Under the pieces are notes generated by a model that worked only from the letters and a program-made list of their open reading frames with translations, did no database searches and was not told the DNA's origin. This document shows, piece after piece, positions 24,586-32,889 of a stretch of DNA of 45,688 bases (the first letter of the stretch is position 1; every line of letters starts with the position of its first letter). This DNA is from Acidobacteriota bacterium. Lineage in GTDB: Bacteria; Acidobacteriota; Terriglobia; Terriglobales; Acidobacteriaceae. Both the position numbers and the translations under genes were made by a program. The stretch covers positions 1 through 45,688 of the forward strand of contig JAJZVX010000030.1 in the NCBI GenBank assembly GCA_021846985.1. The letters are read 5' to 3'.

Positions 24586-26196
24586 ATGCGCATCATGACC
24601 AAAGCCCTCTTCGCGCTAAGAATGGCGCCTGTCTCCCTGCTCGTGTTTCTTGCCGCCTTTCCCCTGGCCGGCGCTCCCGCGTCGCAGCCGATTCTCGCTC
24701 CCACGCCCCCGATGGGCTGGGCAAGCTGGAATCACTATTTCTGCGACTACACGGACCAGACCATCCGCGACCAGGCCGATGCGCTGGTTTCGACGGGCAT
24801 GCGCGACCTGGGCTACAAATACGTCATCATTCAGGAGTGCCTGACCACCGGGCGCAATGCCGGCGGCTCACTGATTCTGGATGCGAAACGCTTTCCCCAT
24901 GGCATGAAGGATCTGGTCGATTACATTCACGCGCGCGGATTGAAGGCCGGAATCTACACCGACATCGGGCCCAACACCTGCGCGGGCAAGCCCTACCAGG
25001 GCAGCTACCGGCACGAGGACCAGGACGCGCGCACCTTCGCCGAGTGGGGCTTCGACTTTGTGGAGATGGACTACTGCAACCGGCCCAAAGGCGAGACCGG
25101 CCGCGCGATCTACGAGCGTATGGCCGAGGCGATCCGCAAGACGGGCCGCCCCATGCTGCTTTACATCTGCTCGTGGGGCAACGAGAGTCCGTGGACCTGG
25201 GCCCAGGGCAAGGCGCAACTCTGGCGCACGGAAGGCGACATCAGCGGCGAAAAGAACCACGTGGACTGGGAGGACGTGGTAACGAACTTCGAGTCGAATG
25301 CCCGGCACGCAGTTTTCAACGCCCCGGACAGTTGGAACGATCCCGACATGATGGAGGTAGGCAACCCGGGACTGACGCCGGCGGAGGCGCAGACGCATGT
25401 TTCCATGTGGGCCATCTCGGCGGCTCCGCTTTGGGCCGGAACCGACCTGACCCGCATGGACGCCGCCATCCGCGCGCTTTACACCAATGCCGAGGTCATT
25501 GCCGTTGACCAGGATCCGCTGGGCGCGGGGCCGGTGAGGGTGCGCGATTACGGAGCCGGTATCGAGGTGTGGGCCAAGCCTCTGGCCGCAAGCGGAAGCG
25601 GCGCGCAGGCCGTGATGCTGGTGAACCTGGGCGCGGCGACGGCTGAGGCCAGAGTCGAGTGGACCGATCTGTCCCTGGGCGGCTTTGTCGCTGTCCGCGA
25701 TCTGTGGACTCACAAAGATCTGGGCGCATTCCGCGACGGCTATGCCCTGCGGCTTCCCTCGCACGCATCGGCACTGCTGAAGGTAACCGGCGCATTCGAC
25801 TGGAGCCGCGGGGCCACATATGAAGCCGAGTGGCCGGGAAACACTCGAACCGGCGCTGCGGCGCTGCGGCCCTGCCCCGAGTGCAGCCAGGGCTACGCGG
25901 TGTCATTGCGCGGGGCAGGGAACGCCGAGGTCGCCAGCTCGCTCACCTTCCGGCACATCGTCGTACCGGAGACCGGCAAATACATGGCGCATCTGGTCTA
26001 CGTTTACAGCGGCGAAGGCCGCCACGCGGTGCAGGTGCGCGTAAACCGCGGCGCGGCCCTCGCGATCAAACTGCCCGGCGCGATCTACGCGACCGCGCAG
26101 ATCCCGGTGGAACTCGAAAAGGGAGAAAACTCCATCTCCCTGAGTGTTGCGGGCGCAGAAACTGTAACCATCGACCGGCTCCGTTTGACGCGCTAA
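24586..26196 (+). CDS. Secreted alpha-galactosidase (GH27)
   Basis: A 536-residue exported melibiase that releases alpha-linked galactose from oligo- and polysaccharides such as galactomannan. The signal peptide (about 1-31) is followed by the TIM barrel. It shows PPMGWASWNHY, the nucleophile Asp162 in FVEMDYC, and the acid/base Asp218 in WRTEGDIS. The NDPDMMEVGN and INQDP-like VDQDPLG segments are also present. A beta-sandwich domain and a C-terminal CBM-like module (from about 400) complete it. ATG 24586 is used, and ATG 24595 is an alternative. TACAAT at 24512-24517 may be part of its promoter. No regulator or transporter is adjacent. Confidence 0.92.
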   Translation: MRIMTKALFALRMAPVSLLVFLAAFPLAGAPASQPILAPTPPMGWASWNHYFCDYTDQTIRDQADALVSTGMRDLGYKYVIIQECLTTGRNAGGSLILDAKRFPHGMKDLVDYIHARGLKAGIYTDIGPNTCAGKPYQGSYRHEDQDARTFAEWGFDFVEMDYCNRPKGETGRAIYERMAEAIRKTGRPMLLYICSWGNESPWTWAQGKAQLWRTEGDISGEKNHVDWEDVVTNFESNARHAVFNAPDSWNDPDMMEVGNPGLTPAEAQTHVSMWAISAAPLWAGTDLTRMDAAIRALYTNAEVIAVDQDPLGAGPVRVRDYGAGIEVWAKPLAASGSGAQAVMLVNLGAATAEARVEWTDLSLGGFVAVRDLWTHKDLGAFRDGYALRLPSHASALLKVTGAFDWSRGATYEAEWPGNTRTGAAALRPCPECSQGYAVSLRGAGNAEVASSLTFRHIVVPETGKYMAHLVYVYSGEGRHAVQVRVNRGAALAIKLPGAIYATAQIPVELEKGENSISLSVAGAETVTIDRLRLTR

Positions 26197-26231
26197 TCGG
26201 CAAAGCAAATCCGGCCGCCCGCGCGCCGGAA

Positions 26232-27809
26232 CTACGGATTCGAGATTCTCGACGGATTGGGCGAGGGGTGAATCTCGAAGGTCTTCGTCTTGCGCGGCGC
26301 GGGCCGTTTGGACGCGCGGCTGCGGGCGCTGTAGAAGCGGACGCCCTCCATGTCGCGCTCGCCCATCATGTGCAGGCGCAGGAAGTTGGTGGACCCTGAT
26401 TTGGTGCGGGTGCCGGCCACGATGGCGATGACCTCGCCCGAACGCACGTAGTCGAATTTTTCGAGCAGATTCTCCGCGCAGTCAACCAGCGCCTCGGTGG
26501 TATTGAGCTTGGGGCAGCGGATGGGCGTGGTGCCCCAAAGCAGATTGAGGCGGTTCACGGTGACCTCCACCGGCGAAAGAGCAAAAATGGGCGCGGTGGG
26601 GTGATACTTGGAAAGCTGGCGCGCGGTCTGCCCCGATTCGGTGAAGAGCGCAATGCCGCGCAGATCCAGATCGTCGGCGGCGTGCGCGGTGGCTTCGCAG
26701 ATGGTTTCGGCAATGGACAGGCGGGTGTGTTGGGCCTGCGGCGCGAAGAGGTTGTCTTCCCGGATGTGGCGCTCGGCGTCGGCAACAATACGGGCCATCA
26801 TGGCCACGGCCTCCACCGGGTATTTGCCCACGGCCGACTCGCCGGAGAGCATCACGGCGTCGGTGCCATCGTAGACGGCGTTGGCTACGTCGGAGACCTC
26901 TGCGCGGGTGGGGCGCGGGTTGTCGATCATCGACTCCAGCATCTGCGTGGCGGTGATGACGGGCTTGCGGAATTGGGCGGCGCGATGGATGATGTGCTTC
27001 TGAATGGCGGGCACCTGCTCGGGCGGCATCTCCACGCCGAGATCGCCGCGAGCCACCATAATGGCGTCGGCAGCCTCCAGAATGGCCTCGATCTGCTCGA
27101 TGGCCTGGGGCTTTTCGAGCTTGGCGACGATCCATGTTTCGCCGCCCAGCGCAGTCACGCGATTGCGCACCAGGCGCACATCCTCGGCCGTGCGGACAAA
27201 GGAGACGGCGATAGCGTCCACGCCGTTCTTCAGGGCAAACTCCAGATCGGCGGCGTCCTTTTCGGTGAGCGAAGGAACGCGAACGGGAATCCCGGGCAGG
27301 TTGATGCCCTTGTGTTCGCCGAGCAGGCCGCCGTTCACCACGTCGCAAACCACGTCGTCGCCCGTGACCTCTTGGACGCGGAGTTCGATCAATCCGTCGG
27401 AGAGCAGGATGCGCGAGCCCTGCTCCACGTTTTCAGCGAGGGTCTTGAAGGTGGTGCCCACCAGCGAGGCGGTGCCAGGCACCTCGCGCGGCGTAATGGT
27501 GAGCCGTTGGCCGGCCTTCAGCAGCACGGGCTGGTGGTCCTTGAGTTTGGAGGTGCGGATCTTCGGTCCCTGCAGATCGGCGAGGATGCACAGCGGCTTG
27601 CGCTCGTCGCGGCTCACCTTGCGAATCATCGCGATGGAAACCAGTTTTTCCTCGGATGTACCGTGGGAGAAGTTGAGGCGGACCACATCGACGCCAGCGC
27701 GCACCAGGTCGCGCAGAACGGCCTCGTTATTCGAGGCCGGGCCCAGCGTGGCAACAATTTTGGCGCGGCGCTGGGCGGGTGCTGCAGAAAGATTCTGATC
27801 GAAGACCAT
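26232..27809 (-). CDS. pyk: Pyruvate kinase
   Basis: Glycolytic enzyme making ATP and pyruvate from phosphoenolpyruvate and ADP. Features include RRAKIVATLGPASN at the N-terminus, VRLNFSHG, the signature MVARGDLGVEMPPEQVPAIQK, and the ITATQMLESMIDNPRPTRAEVSDVANAV segment. The allosteric C domain has PVEAVAMMARI and ESGQTARQLSKYHP. At 525 residues it is about 50 longer than usual. The excess is mostly a basic, Pro-rich tail. ATG 27809 is chosen because GGAG precedes it by nine bases. A TTG at 27839 is the only further upstream start and lacks support. It converges with the GH27 gene, with 35 bases between. Confidence 0.95.
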   Translation of the reverse strand: MVFDQNLSAAPAQRRAKIVATLGPASNNEAVLRDLVRAGVDVVRLNFSHGTSEEKLVSIAMIRKVSRDERKPLCILADLQGPKIRTSKLKDHQPVLLKAGQRLTITPREVPGTASLVGTTFKTLAENVEQGSRILLSDGLIELRVQEVTGDDVVCDVVNGGLLGEHKGINLPGIPVRVPSLTEKDAADLEFALKNGVDAIAVSFVRTAEDVRLVRNRVTALGGETWIVAKLEKPQAIEQIEAILEAADAIMVARGDLGVEMPPEQVPAIQKHIIHRAAQFRKPVITATQMLESMIDNPRPTRAEVSDVANAVYDGTDAVMLSGESAVGKYPVEAVAMMARIVADAERHIREDNLFAPQAQHTRLSIAETICEATAHAADDLDLRGIALFTESGQTARQLSKYHPTAPIFALSPVEVTVNRLNLLWGTTPIRCPKLNTTEALVDCAENLLEKFDYVRSGEVIAIVAGTRTKSGSTNFLRLHMMGERDMEGVRFYSARSRASKRPAPRKTKTFEIHPSPNPSRISNP

Positions 27810-28202
27810 CAAAAGAGGCTCCAGATAAGTCCGGTTCAAGGCAAATGTGTCAAATTGAGTGGCCAGGCTCCATGTAAAGACGAAGAACGGCCCAAAATGT
27901 CCCTTTATGTATTATGCCGGACGCCGTTGGCAATCGCGGCCCGGCGCCGTCTCCGGAGACTGCGGCGCAAGTTGGAAGGTCTCCAGCATCGTGTCACTCT
28001 GAAACCGCCGATCTCCCCCCGCTCTGCCACCTCGTCTGCCGCACGGCTCCGAATTTGCACGGCTTATCGAGGCGCGCTCAAACACTTTGCGCGCGATGCT
28101 CTTGCGGGGGTACCGCACAGACCGCTGTGCCCGCCGCCGCAAACCATCATTCTTCTTCGGAAAGCCGAAACCACCCGCGCGTCTGCACGAGATGCGCCAG
28201 GT
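27810..28202. other. Gene-poor region upstream of pyk
   Basis: About 390 bases hold the pyk promoter region (a TTGACA on the minus strand at 27848-27853, with a poor -10). They also hold a 12-base palindrome GTCTCCGGAGAC (27949-27960) nested in an imperfect longer hairpin. A 103-codon Arg-rich plus-strand frame from 27898 has no ribosome site and unconvincing composition. I see no RNA gene. Confidence 0.4.
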
Positions 28203-28355
28203 CTATAGCTGGTGGCGGCGAAAGAGATCGTCCTTATCGCGCTGCGAACAGTTCGTGCACTCCAGGCAGCAGACCAGGAACACAGCGACGCCTATTGTGA
28301 CCAGTACGGCCACCGCGTTCTCCGTCGTCGTAAGCCAATGTGCCAAACTGTGCAT
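28203..28355 (-). CDS. Small single-span Cys-containing membrane protein
   Basis: A 50-residue frame starting at ATG 28355. It has an N-terminal MHSLAHWLTTTE, a clear transmembrane helix (NAVAVLVTIGVAVFLVCCLEC), then TNCSQRDKDDLFRRHQL. Three cysteines sit at the end of the helix and a fourth two residues later, giving CCxxCxxC-like spacing (CCLECTNC), which could bind a metal or be lipid-modified. Charge distribution predicts the C-terminus in the cytoplasm. No good ribosome site is seen. A perfect hairpin covers the leader just before the ATG. I do not recognise a family, but the amphipathic layout is too protein-like to ignore. Confidence 0.5.
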   Translation of the reverse strand: MHSLAHWLTTTENAVAVLVTIGVAVFLVCCLECTNCSQRDKDDLFRRHQL

Positions 28356-28360
28356 ATCCA

Positions 28361-28377
28361 GGGGTATTTCATACCCC
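28361..28377. repeat. Hairpin in the leader of the small Cys-rich gene
   Basis: GGGGTAT-TTC-ATACCCC is a perfect seven-base stem with a three-base loop, ending six bases before the start codon of the minus-strand 50-residue ORF. In its mRNA the stem would sit where a ribosome site should be, so it may control translation or be a terminator or operator dyad. Confidence 0.5.
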
Positions 28378-28543
28378 GCTACTCCATTAGACGCACAACT
28401 GAGGAGGCTGTTTAGCCGCCTCCACTCATCTCCGCGCTCACGGCGAGTTCATCTTAGCACTGGAAGGAGTAGCCCGTCTCAGGGCGGGATAGAGCAAGGA
28501 TTTCTCTTGCCAAAAGGAGAATATAAGGCGAAAAATTATCTTT

Positions 28544-29938
28544 ATGGTTCCCTACCCCAATCCTCCGGCTGCTGCCGACGATCCTCCCTGGCCGGAGGAA
28601 CTCCGATTTGCCCCCGCCGAAGCGGCTCCCGTCATGCAGTCTGGCTCTTCCACCCCCTCCGCTTCCGGCTCCTGTCTCAACTGGCTCTTTGTCGACCTCA
28701 ACTCCTACTTCGCTTCGGTGGAACAGCAGGTCCGCCCCGGCCTTCGCGGCCGGCCGGTGGCCGTGGTCCCCATGATGGCCGATACCACCGTCTGCATCGC
28801 CGCCAGCTACGAGGCCAAGGCCTTCGGCGTCAAAACCGGCACAGTGGTGGCTGAAGCAAGGCAGATGTGTCCTGGGCTGGTTCTTGTGGAGGCCCGCCAC
28901 GAGATCTACGTCGAATTCCATCACCGTATTGTTGAAGCAGTGGAAAGCTGTATTCCCGTCTCGGCTGTTCTTTCCATCGACGAAATGGCCTGCCGCCTGA
29001 TGGGTCGCGAACGCTCCCTGCTGACCGCCATGGAGCTGGGACGGCGCGTCAAGACTGCCATCCTCGAACGCGTCGGCCCGGTGATGCGCAGCTCCGTAGG
29101 CTTGGCCACCAACCGCTACCTTGCCAAGGTCGCCAGCGACATGGAAAAGCCCGATGGGCTGGTGGCTCTGCCTCTCGATATCCTTCCCGAGGCCCTGCGC
29201 CGCCTGACCCTTCGCGATCTGCCGGGCATCGGCGCCCGCACAGAAAAGCGTCTCAACGAAAAGGGCATTCACACCATGGACCAATTGCTCGCTCTCACCT
29301 GCGAGCAGGCCGGCGAACTCTGGGGCTCGGTCTGGGGAGAGCGCCTGTGGCATTGGCTTCGCGGCGAAGACTTCGAGATGGCTGAAGCCGGGCATCTGAA
29401 GTCCCTCAGTCACCAGCACGTCCTCGCTCCCGAGATGCGGACTTCTGAGCAGGCCTGGGCGGTGGCGCACAAGCTTCTGCACAAGGCGGCCATGCGCCTG
29501 CGCTCCCATGATCTGTGGGCCGGCGGCATCGGACTCGCCATCGGCTTTGCCGTACCCCGTTCCCAGAACGCGCCCATCAGCAGCTTCGGCGTGCCCTCCC
29601 GCGGCTGGAAGAGCGAGGTTCGTCTGAGCGAGTGCCAGGACAACCAGACCCTCATTGCCGCCTTGAGCCGTTTGTGGGCCTCACGCCCCACCGGGGCCGA
29701 GTACGCCCATCCCTACTTCATCGGCGTTCAGTTGAGCAATCTGGTTCCCGAACGCCTGCACACCCTCAATCTTTTCGAGAGTCTCGAAGACGAACAGAGC
29801 CGCGTCCGCCTGCTCGAAGTCATGGACAAGCTCAACAATAAATATGGTTTGAGCGCGCTAGCGCCCGCCACGATGCTTACGGCCTTCAAAGCAGCGCCTA
29901 CGCGCATCGCCTTCCACAGTATTCCGGATCTGTTCTGA
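28544..29938 (+). CDS. Y-family DNA polymerase (Pol IV-like)
   Basis: Translesion polymerase of 464 residues. The first metal-binding Asp is Asp51 in WLFVDLNSYFASVEQQ, and the catalytic pair is Asp146-Glu147 in the SIDEMAC motif. The thumb region has the helix-hairpin-helix LRDLPGIGARTEKRL. A little-finger domain and the candidate beta-clamp peptide HTLNLFE follow near the C-terminus. The SIDEM motif (Met after Glu instead of the usual Ala or Cys) and a 44-residue N-terminal Pro/Ala-rich lead set it apart from classical DinB. No lexA, imuA or dnaE2 is nearby. ATG 28544 has only a weak AAGGCG upstream. Confidence 0.88.
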   Translation: MVPYPNPPAAADDPPWPEELRFAPAEAAPVMQSGSSTPSASGSCLNWLFVDLNSYFASVEQQVRPGLRGRPVAVVPMMADTTVCIAASYEAKAFGVKTGTVVAEARQMCPGLVLVEARHEIYVEFHHRIVEAVESCIPVSAVLSIDEMACRLMGRERSLLTAMELGRRVKTAILERVGPVMRSSVGLATNRYLAKVASDMEKPDGLVALPLDILPEALRRLTLRDLPGIGARTEKRLNEKGIHTMDQLLALTCEQAGELWGSVWGERLWHWLRGEDFEMAEAGHLKSLSHQHVLAPEMRTSEQAWAVAHKLLHKAAMRLRSHDLWAGGIGLAIGFAVPRSQNAPISSFGVPSRGWKSEVRLSECQDNQTLIAALSRLWASRPTGAEYAHPYFIGVQLSNLVPERLHTLNLFESLEDEQSRVRLLEVMDKLNNKYGLSALAPATMLTAFKAAPTRIAFHSIPDLF

Positions 29939-30036
29939 ACAGCGGAGCGGACATGTGCAGCGTGCGGGTCCACCCCTTGCCGAATTTGCGCACTCTGCCG
30001 CCAAAGGACAAAGTCCGTTCTTGCCGGCGCACTGGA

Positions 30037-31959
30037 TCACTGGGAGGCTGGAGGGTTTGAGGTGCTCGATGTACCGGGCTGCTCCGGGGCGTCCGTCAGG
30101 CGCGTGATGTGGATGCTGGCCTGGGACTCCGGTACGGTTCCGTCGTTCACCTGTACCTCGGTCGGCCTGCCCAGCGTGAGGATGCGCTGGACGGCCTTGC
30201 CCCGCGCCGGAATCACCGTCCGCTGGGTTACCGAGTTTCCCTCGGAGCGGACCGTGATGGGCACTTCGGCCGCGGCATAGCCATGGTTGGTCACGTTCAC
30301 CGCCACCAGCCAGGAGCCCGGGGTCGGCGAACCCACGTAAGTGCTGTCAATGGTCAGGTCGGGTAGCCCCTTGTCGGCATCCACCCAGTCGGCGAAGAAC
30401 CATCTCAGATCGCTACGCGGGCCGGCTTTTTCCAGCAGCCGCTCGAAAGAGCAGCGGCCGGTATCCTTGCCCAGATCCTGCGCCGGGTCGTAGGCCCGGA
30501 GCGCCGCGGAAAGAACTTCGTCGCCGACGATGCCCCGCAACATCCACAGGATATAGGCGGCCTTGTCGCGGTAGTAAACGGGCGAGATGGCAGAGCCCAC
30601 CGGCTGCCCGGCGCTCTCTCCCGGACTCGATGGCTCGGCCATGGCCAGCGCCTGCCGCGAGGATTCCAGGGCCTCCAGCGCCTTCTGGCGGCCGTATTGC
30701 CTCTCAATCCACACCGTTCCCATGAAGTGAGCCACGCCCTCGCTGAGCCAGGCGCGCGGCGACTGCATCCAGGCATGGGTGAGCGCGTGGGCCATGATGC
30801 CGTCGAGTTGTCCGGGGCTGGCCGGATGGATGGGCATCACCAGCAATGCGCCGGTTTCAAAGGGGGCGTCTTCGTCCTCGGGCGGATCGAGCACGGTGAG
30901 CTGCGCCCGCGGCCGCTGGCCTAGCCAGCTCTGCAGAAATGGCGTCACCGCCGCGGCTGCCGCGGTCCAGTCGGGCACGGCTGCTTCATGATCCGGGCGG
31001 GTCCAGATGGTGGTGTTGGTGGCGGCGTGCGCCGTGCGCGCCGCCACAAAGAGGCTGGGCGCCTCAAAGCCCAGAATCGCGGTTCCCGTGTCGGCGGTGG
31101 CCACGCCGGGCACCTCCAGGCTGCCGTTGCCGGCGTCGGTGATGGAGAGCGGGACCGGGTGGCCATTCACCAGCGCGAGCGTGGGCGGATGGCCGTGTGG
31201 AAACTCAAAGGTGAGGCGCAGGCGAAAGCGGGCGCGCGCAATGCGCAGCTTCTGCTCGCCAATCTCGTCGAAAAGTCGGGCGCCGTCGCCCAGAATCGCG
31301 GGGACCGACGAAACCGGATACCAGACCACGTTGCCGAAGCCGCGCAGGCCCGTAAACTTCACGCCGATGCCATCCCAGTCCGAGTGCAGGGCCACGTCCG
31401 CGGGCGTTCCAATGGCGACCAGCCGCTGGGCCGAGGGCGCAATGGCTCCGGAGTACGAGACATCGAGCTGGATGCTCTGACCCGGAGCCAGCGGCGCGGG
31501 CAGTGGCACGGCGGCTTCGTGCAACTGGCCCGTGTGGTCGGCGTCGGAGTTGAGCGTGGCCACGGGAAAGCTCACGTCGTGTCCGGCAACGCGGATGCGC
31601 TCCCAGTTGAGCGAGGAGGAGATTTGCAGCGGGATGCGGCGGAGCGGTGCGGTGCCGTCATTGCGCGCCGTCACCAGCGCGCGGACGGCGATGCGCTGCG
31701 ACGCGGATTGCAGCCGGACGTCCATGTCGTAACCGCTGAAGCTCACGCCCTCGCGTTCGTTGTTGCTCACCGAAGGAGCCGTGGCCATTTGCACGGCCGG
31801 CGGCGCCACCGCAGCAACGCCGCCGTTCACAGTCTGTCCGTCGGCATTGGTCGAGCGGGAAAAGATGACCTTGCCGCCGGGCGGAGGTTGTTGCGCCGCG
31901 CCGGAAACAGAGGCCATGGCGGCGGCAATGGCCAGGCTTTGCAGGATCGGCAATCTCAT
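30037..31959 (-). CDS. M1-peptidase-like protein with inactivated HExxH
   Basis: A 640-residue protein with a Sec signal (MRLPILQSLAIAAAMASVSG). An N-terminal beta-sandwich and an M1-like helical catalytic domain follow, then a C-terminal Ig-like beta domain. The zinc motif reads HALTH at 391-395: both histidines are present but the catalytic Glu is Ala392. The third zinc ligand survives as Glu407 in WLSEGVAHF, only 11 residues after His395 instead of the usual 18. A Tyr-rich YYRDKAAYILWMLRGIVGDE matches the transition-state Tyr region. It should bind metal but not cleave peptides normally. It is translationally coupled to the rlmB-like gene upstream (ATGA overlap). Confidence 0.75.
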   Translation of the reverse strand: MRLPILQSLAIAAAMASVSGAAQQPPPGGKVIFSRSTNADGQTVNGGVAAVAPPAVQMATAPSVSNNEREGVSFSGYDMDVRLQSASQRIAVRALVTARNDGTAPLRRIPLQISSSLNWERIRVAGHDVSFPVATLNSDADHTGQLHEAAVPLPAPLAPGQSIQLDVSYSGAIAPSAQRLVAIGTPADVALHSDWDGIGVKFTGLRGFGNVVWYPVSSVPAILGDGARLFDEIGEQKLRIARARFRLRLTFEFPHGHPPTLALVNGHPVPLSITDAGNGSLEVPGVATADTGTAILGFEAPSLFVAARTAHAATNTTIWTRPDHEAAVPDWTAAAAAVTPFLQSWLGQRPRAQLTVLDPPEDEDAPFETGALLVMPIHPASPGQLDGIMAHALTHAWMQSPRAWLSEGVAHFMGTVWIERQYGRQKALEALESSRQALAMAEPSSPGESAGQPVGSAISPVYYRDKAAYILWMLRGIVGDEVLSAALRAYDPAQDLGKDTGRCSFERLLEKAGPRSDLRWFFADWVDADKGLPDLTIDSTYVGSPTPGSWLVAVNVTNHGYAAAEVPITVRSEGNSVTQRTVIPARGKAVQRILTLGRPTEVQVNDGTVPESQASIHITRLTDAPEQPGTSSTSNPPASQ

Positions 31960-32753
31960 GAGCCCAGGCCTTTCTGCTTTCCTGGTTTAGACGCCGGGCC
32001 GTCCGCGGAGCGAGCGGCTGCCGCGCGGCGCTGGCGGTAGGCTTCGTAGAGCACCACGGCCCCGGCAGCCGAGACGTTGAGCGAGCTGACGCCGCCGGCC
32101 ATGGGAATGCGCAGCAGATGGTCGCAGGTGCGGCGGACAAGATCGTGCAGTCCGGCGCCTTCACGGCCCAGAACCAGAACGCAGTTCCCCGTCAGGTCAA
32201 ACTGGTCGTAGTCGGTGGCGCCGCGCTCGTCCAGACCGATAATCCACAAATTCTGCTGCTTCAGCTCTTCGAGTGCGCGGGCCAGGTTGACCACGCGGGC
32301 GATGCGGAGGTGTTCGGCCGCCCCCGCGCTCGCCTTTACCGCCGCCGGGCTCAGCGGGGCGGAGCGGCGCTCGGTCAGCATCACGCCGTCCACGCCCGCG
32401 CCGTCGGCCACGCGAAGAAGCGCGCCCAGGTTTTGCGGGTCTTCCACGCCGTCGAGAGCCAGCAGCAGGCGGGCAAAGGATGAGCCGGCCGGCGGCTCGA
32501 AGAGATCCTCGATGGCCAGAAACTCCTGGGCGCGGACCATGGCGACAATCCCCTGGTGCGCGGGAGTTTTGGCCAGCACGGTCAACTGCTCGCGCGGCTC
32601 CTGGCGCACGCGGACCCCGGCTTCGCGGCAGGCCTCCAAGAGGCGCTCCATGCGGCTGTCGTGCCGCTCGCGAGCCACCAGCACATGGTCGAAACGGCGG
32701 CGCCCGGCCTTGAGGGCCTCCTCCACCGCATGCACGCCATAGAGCAGTTCCAT
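31956..32753 (-). CDS. rlmB: TrmH/SpoU-family RNA 2'-O-methyltransferase (RlmB-like)
   Basis: A 265-residue SPOUT methyltransferase. The N-terminal L30e-like substrate domain begins MELLYGVHAVEEALKAG and includes REQLTVLAKTPAHQGIVAMV. The knotted catalytic domain has motif 1 DPQNLGALLRVADGAG, motif 2 LVLGREGAGL and motif 3 SSLNVSAAGAVVLYEAYR. This layout matches RlmB, which methylates G2251 of 23S rRNA. Start ATG 32753 opens with the expected MELLYG, and longer in-frame extensions to 33089 run into the neighbour. A basic C-terminal tail is extra. Its stop overlaps the start of the M1-like gene by four bases. Confidence 0.9.
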   Translation of the reverse strand: MELLYGVHAVEEALKAGRRRFDHVLVARERHDSRMERLLEACREAGVRVRQEPREQLTVLAKTPAHQGIVAMVRAQEFLAIEDLFEPPAGSSFARLLLALDGVEDPQNLGALLRVADGAGVDGVMLTERRSAPLSPAAVKASAGAAEHLRIARVVNLARALEELKQQNLWIIGLDERGATDYDQFDLTGNCVLVLGREGAGLHDLVRRTCDHLLRIPMAGGVSSLNVSAAGAVVLYEAYRQRRAAAARSADGPASKPGKQKGLGS

Positions 32754-32889
32754 AAAGGATAGTGTAGATGGTTGGCGGCTATCGCGGTTCGGAGCGGGCA
32801 AGGCCTCATCCCGGTCCGCGGATGGTTTGACCCGGGCGCGCAGCCGGCCATAGACTTCCGGCAAACAAAGGAGGGAGGCGATTGCCGCG

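Noticed and set aside
27898..28208. 103-codon Arg-rich frame upstream of the polymerase gene
   Set aside because: No ribosome site or domain pattern; likely a chance frame in GC-rich DNA.
28247..28255. GAAC-A-GTTC resembling a LexA box
   Set aside because: The spacing is one base instead of four and it lies inside the small membrane ORF, well away from a promoter of the polymerase.
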